DNA from: Neobacillus niacini
GTDB taxonomy: Bacteria; Bacillota; Bacilli; Bacillales; Cytobacillaceae
DNA length: 64,000 nt
Assembly: GCF_000759675.1 (NCBI RefSeq)
Contig: NZ_BAWM01000011.1
Span: forward strand, 1 to 64,000
Reading direction: 5' to 3'
Shown here: positions 61,322-64,000 of the stretch, piece after piece
Layout: each line of letters opens with the position of its first letter
Numbering within the stretch: position 1 is the stretch's first letter
Notes under the pieces: model-generated
Database searches by the model: none
Told to the model about the DNA's origin: nothing
What the model saw: the letters and a program-made list of their open reading frames with translations, nothing else
Position numbers and translations under genes: made by a program

Positions 61322-61577
61322 AGGTAGTTCAAAATAACTTTTTTTACTGTAAATAGGTTAGTTGTAGATTCGAAAATTGTGTGAACAAGAATGAAAACTT
61401 CGACAAAAACCATCAATCTTCTTAGTGTATCTTACCTCTAACAAGTAATAGACTTTGTAAATAACAGTCATAATTTAGAAAATGGGGAAAATTGTCGATT
61501 TGGCTACGTTTACAAAAACCTTTTTTAAAACAATAATTTAAGTGGGTAAGAACTTGATAGGATTTGGAGGAGATTGT
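61322..61577. promoter_or_regulatory. Promoter region of the acyl-CoA ligase gene with possible Spo0A boxes
   Basis: TTCGACA at 61401-61407 is a perfect 0A core in reverse, and TGTCGAT at 61493-61499 is one base off. The AATGGGGAAAATTGTCGA stretch resembles AATGGTGAAATTTGTCGA before the PHA operon at 42072-42089. No gene is seen in the gap. Confidence 0.35.
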
Positions 61578-63212
61578 ATGGTTTATTCGTCAAAGCCGTG
61601 GTTAAAGTTTTATGATCCAAGAATTAATAAGGATGTATCAGTAGATTATGATTCCTTATACGATCTTTTGAAGCAAGCAGCCATTATTCACGGGGACAAA
61701 CCAGCCCTTACTTTTTATGAAAGATCCTGGAGTTACAAAGAAACGAGAGTAATTACAGATTGGCTGACAGCATCGTTGTACCGGATCGGCTTCCAAAAGG
61801 GAGATAGACTGGGGATCATGCTGCCTAACTGCCCGCATTATATTTTCAGCTTATTTGCAGTCTTCCGATTGGGAGGTATTGCTGTTCAAGTAAATCCAAT
61901 GTATGTAGAAAGAGAAATTGAGTATGCCCTAAATGATTCTGAAACAGGCTATATGGTTGTATTTGAAGCATTCTATCAAAAGGTAAAAGAAGTTCAGCCA
62001 AGGACTTCTTTGAAAAAAATCATAGTAGTGGGATTTGGCGGAAGTAAGATTAACCTAGCAGAAGGTGATATTTATTTTGATGATTTTCTTACACATGATA
62101 ATGTGATCCCTGAAATCCCAATTAACATCAAAGAAGATGTGGCTATTTTACAATATACAGGAGGAACAACTGGTGTTTCCAAAGGGGTCATGCTTACCCA
62201 CCAGAACCTGCTTGCTAATATTATTCAAGTTTGTGATTTTACTTATAATGCAGTTGATGAGAAACCAGAAAACTTTAAGATTATCAGTGTTCTCCCAATG
62301 TTTCACGTATATGGATTATCATGTAATGCACTTTCTGCTATCCGAATTGGGGGTAATCAATTAATTCTCCCTCGTTTTGATGTGAATGAATTACTTGAGC
62401 TGATTAATAGGGAGAAACCATTCCAGTTAACTGCAGTTCCTACGATGATATGCGCATTAAACAGTCATCCACAATTAGAAGATAGCTCAATTAAAGATAT
62501 ATTCTACCTAAGCAGCGGTGGAGCTCCATTGCCAATTGAACAGGTTAAATCTTTTGAAAAACGTGTTGGCATAAGACTTGCAGATGGATACGGACTTTCA
62601 GAAACAGCTCCTTCTGCTATTACTACACCACCATTTCTTCCTCGTAAACTAGGCAGTGTGGGGATTCCTTTACCAGGAACTGAAGCAAGAATTGTAAAGG
62701 AAACTGTAGAGGGATATGTAAATGTTCCGGTTGGTGAAGCAGGTGAATTGATTCTTCGCGGGCCTCAAGTTATGAAGGGCTATTGGAAGCGTCCTAGTGA
62801 CACTCAATTAGTGATTAGAGACGGCTGGCTTTTTACAGGGGATATCGCCAAAATGGATGAGGATGGTTATTTCTATATTTTAGATCGAAAAAAGGACATG
62901 ATTATTGCAAGCGGATACAATGTTTACCCTCGAGAAATTGAAGAAATTATCTATCAACACGAAGCGGTCGAAGAGGCGATTGTTGTTGGAAAGCCTGATT
63001 CCTATAGAGGAGAAACAGTGAAGGCTTTTGTAAAGTTAAGAATCGGAGCATATGTGACACCAGAACAATTAATAGAATATTCAATGCAGTTTTTAGCATC
63101 TTATAAAGTACCTAAAGAGATTGAGATTCTATCGGAACTTCCTAAATCATCTGTCGGAAAGCTGTTAAGGAGAATGCTGCGTCAAGAAAAAAATGAAAAA
63201 GTTCATTCCTAA
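61578..63212 (+). CDS. Long-chain fatty-acid--CoA ligase
   Basis: ATG 61578 follows GGAGGAG; the upstream in-frame ATG 61542 lacks a site. The 544-aa adenylate-forming enzyme has the P-loop LQYTGGTTGVSKGVMLTHQN, the ADGYGLSETAPS motif (A5), GWLFTGDIAKMDEDGYFYIL, then DRKKDMI (A7/A8) and the catalytic lysine in PKSSVGKLLRR (A10). It activates fatty acids to acyl-CoA. A phasin gene follows 119 bp downstream, so a link between fatty-acid activation and PHA formation is possible. Confidence 0.92.
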   Translation: MVYSSKPWLKFYDPRINKDVSVDYDSLYDLLKQAAIIHGDKPALTFYERSWSYKETRVITDWLTASLYRIGFQKGDRLGIMLPNCPHYIFSLFAVFRLGGIAVQVNPMYVEREIEYALNDSETGYMVVFEAFYQKVKEVQPRTSLKKIIVVGFGGSKINLAEGDIYFDDFLTHDNVIPEIPINIKEDVAILQYTGGTTGVSKGVMLTHQNLLANIIQVCDFTYNAVDEKPENFKIISVLPMFHVYGLSCNALSAIRIGGNQLILPRFDVNELLELINREKPFQLTAVPTMICALNSHPQLEDSSIKDIFYLSSGGAPLPIEQVKSFEKRVGIRLADGYGLSETAPSAITTPPFLPRKLGSVGIPLPGTEARIVKETVEGYVNVPVGEAGELILRGPQVMKGYWKRPSDTQLVIRDGWLFTGDIAKMDEDGYFYILDRKKDMIIASGYNVYPREIEEIIYQHEAVEEAIVVGKPDSYRGETVKAFVKLRIGAYVTPEQLIEYSMQFLASYKVPKEIEILSELPKSSVGKLLRRMLRQEKNEKVHS

Positions 63213-63331
63213 GAAACTATTAATCAACAAAACCACTAATCTAAACAAACTTCGTAGAACACATCAAGAATCCTTCCAAGAACACTTCACGCTCATTTAC
63301 CTAAATAATTCAAGCAAGGGGAGACAATGAA

Positions 63332-64000
63332 ATGGCTGAAAAAAAAGAATCCACTATAAAGAGTGAAGAATCACCAAAAACAACTAAAAGGAGACGAAAT
63401 ACTGTGGAAAATTCTACGGTTGAAAATGAAGTAAAAGGAACGGAAGTACATGAACCGATAGAATCAGAGGTACAAGAGCAAATCCTTGAGGAGGAAGCCG
63501 AACAAACAGCTGGCGAAGAAAATGCTGAAGAGGCAGGAGCTCAAGAACAGTTTTCGACCTTGGATATTCTTTGGAAGCATGCCTATCATGAGTTAGACCA
63601 ATGGGCGAAGCACGCAGATTTTCGTGATGATGTGTTTTTAAAAGAAGCAATGTGTTTTGCTGAAAGCATCAGACGAAATCAGGAGAATATTAAATCTGTC
63701 AGAGAACAGTTCAAGAAAGAGTTTGCAAATTGGGAAAGAACAGCAAGAGAAGAATTCTTAATGTCCACTACAGCACTGCAGCACATTTTTCCAAAAAAGT
63801 CTTATGAAGAAATTAATCAGCAGTTTGACCAAATTCAAAGTAGAACAATAGCGATCCTAAGAACACCATTACAAATGGCTGTAAGTAATCAACTTATGGA
63901 CCAATACCTTCAAATGATAGAACAATATATTGCACTTAGGAAGAATGCAAGGAAACAATATACTAAAACATTAAAGCAAGCTGCAAACCTAATCTATGAG
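63332..64000 (+). CDS. Second phasin-like PHA granule protein, C-terminus beyond window
   Basis: ATG 63332 follows AAGGGGAGA; 223 codons are open to the window edge. The first 75 residues are acidic and repetitive, rich in E, K and T (ESTIKSEESPKTTKRRRN, EVHEPIESEVQEQILEEEAE). Residues from about 76 onward match the phasin at 42685: TLDILWKHAYHELDQWAKHA, SIRRNQENIKSVREQFKKEF, QHIFPKKSYEEINQQFDQIQ and EQYIALRKNARKQY. It is a paralogue with an added N-terminal tail. Further PHA genes may follow outside the window. Confidence 0.75.
   Translation, partial: MAEKKESTIKSEESPKTTKRRRNTVENSTVENEVKGTEVHEPIESEVQEQILEEEAEQTAGEENAEEAGAQEQFSTLDILWKHAYHELDQWAKHADFRDDVFLKEAMCFAESIRRNQENIKSVREQFKKEFANWERTAREEFLMSTTALQHIFPKKSYEEINQQFDQIQSRTIAILRTPLQMAVSNQLMDQYLQMIEQYIALRKNARKQYTKTLKQAANLIYE

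Overview
The window is low-GC DNA from a spore-former-type Firmicute, most likely a Bacillaceae member near Neobacillus or Bacillus. This rests on protein-family content (yknWXYZ-like and ykoGHIJ-like modules, IDEAL-domain protein, class IV PHA synthase, YczE/YitT/DUF624 proteins), GGAGG-type ribosome sites, frequent TTG/GTG starts and many stem-plus-T-run terminators. No rRNA operon, intact tRNA, intact prophage or CRISPR array was seen.

Region by region. 1-4.1 kb is an accessory patch: the 3' end of a group II intron, small orphan genes (channel-like, LRR-like, immunity-like), a LysM peptide with an odd start, an IS3-type transposase tail, and a tyrosine recombinase remnant beside a tRNA-like 3' end. 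4.1-12.8 kb is a sugar locus: a divergent AraC regulator, an ABC importer, two Gfo/Idh/MocA oxidoreductases and two TIM-barrel isomerases, ending in a broken GH2 glycosidase. 13.7-22.1 kb is an anaerobic respiration island: a polysulfide/thiosulfate-reductase-like molybdoenzyme operon with TorD chaperone, a NarX/NreB-like two-component system, a rhodanese lipoprotein and a thioredoxin-fold lipoprotein with an in-frame TGA. 22.6-30.8 kb is an alpha-galactoside operon (LacI regulator, ABC importer, DUF624, GH36 and GH4 enzymes). 31.3-37 kb holds a PspA-type envelope-stress pair, an FMN reductase and a yknWXYZ-like exporter. 37-41 kb has an orphan trpB, a UbiB/AarF kinase and a YitT-like protein. 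42.2-45 kb is a polyhydroxyalkanoate (PHA) operon. 45-49.6 kb has a hydrolase and a ykoGH/IJ-like two-component/PepSY operon. 49.7-55.6 kb holds an ABC exporter and assorted small genes. 55.7-64 kb covers PEP carboxylase, AdhE, an acyl-CoA ligase and a second phasin gene cut by the window edge.

The strongest unusual signal is at 21609-22115 (minus strand). One continuous frame encodes a lipoprotein redoxin whose active site reads Sec-Asp-Tyr-Cys, with TGA as codon 59. A perfect 7-bp hairpin with a GUC loop starts 14 nt after the TGA, where a bacterial SECIS element is expected. It sits in an apparent operon with a rhodanese lipoprotein and faces the sulfur-reductase-like operon. I infer a selenoprotein in an extracytoplasmic sulfur/selenium redox module; selenocysteine machinery elsewhere in the genome would have to be confirmed.
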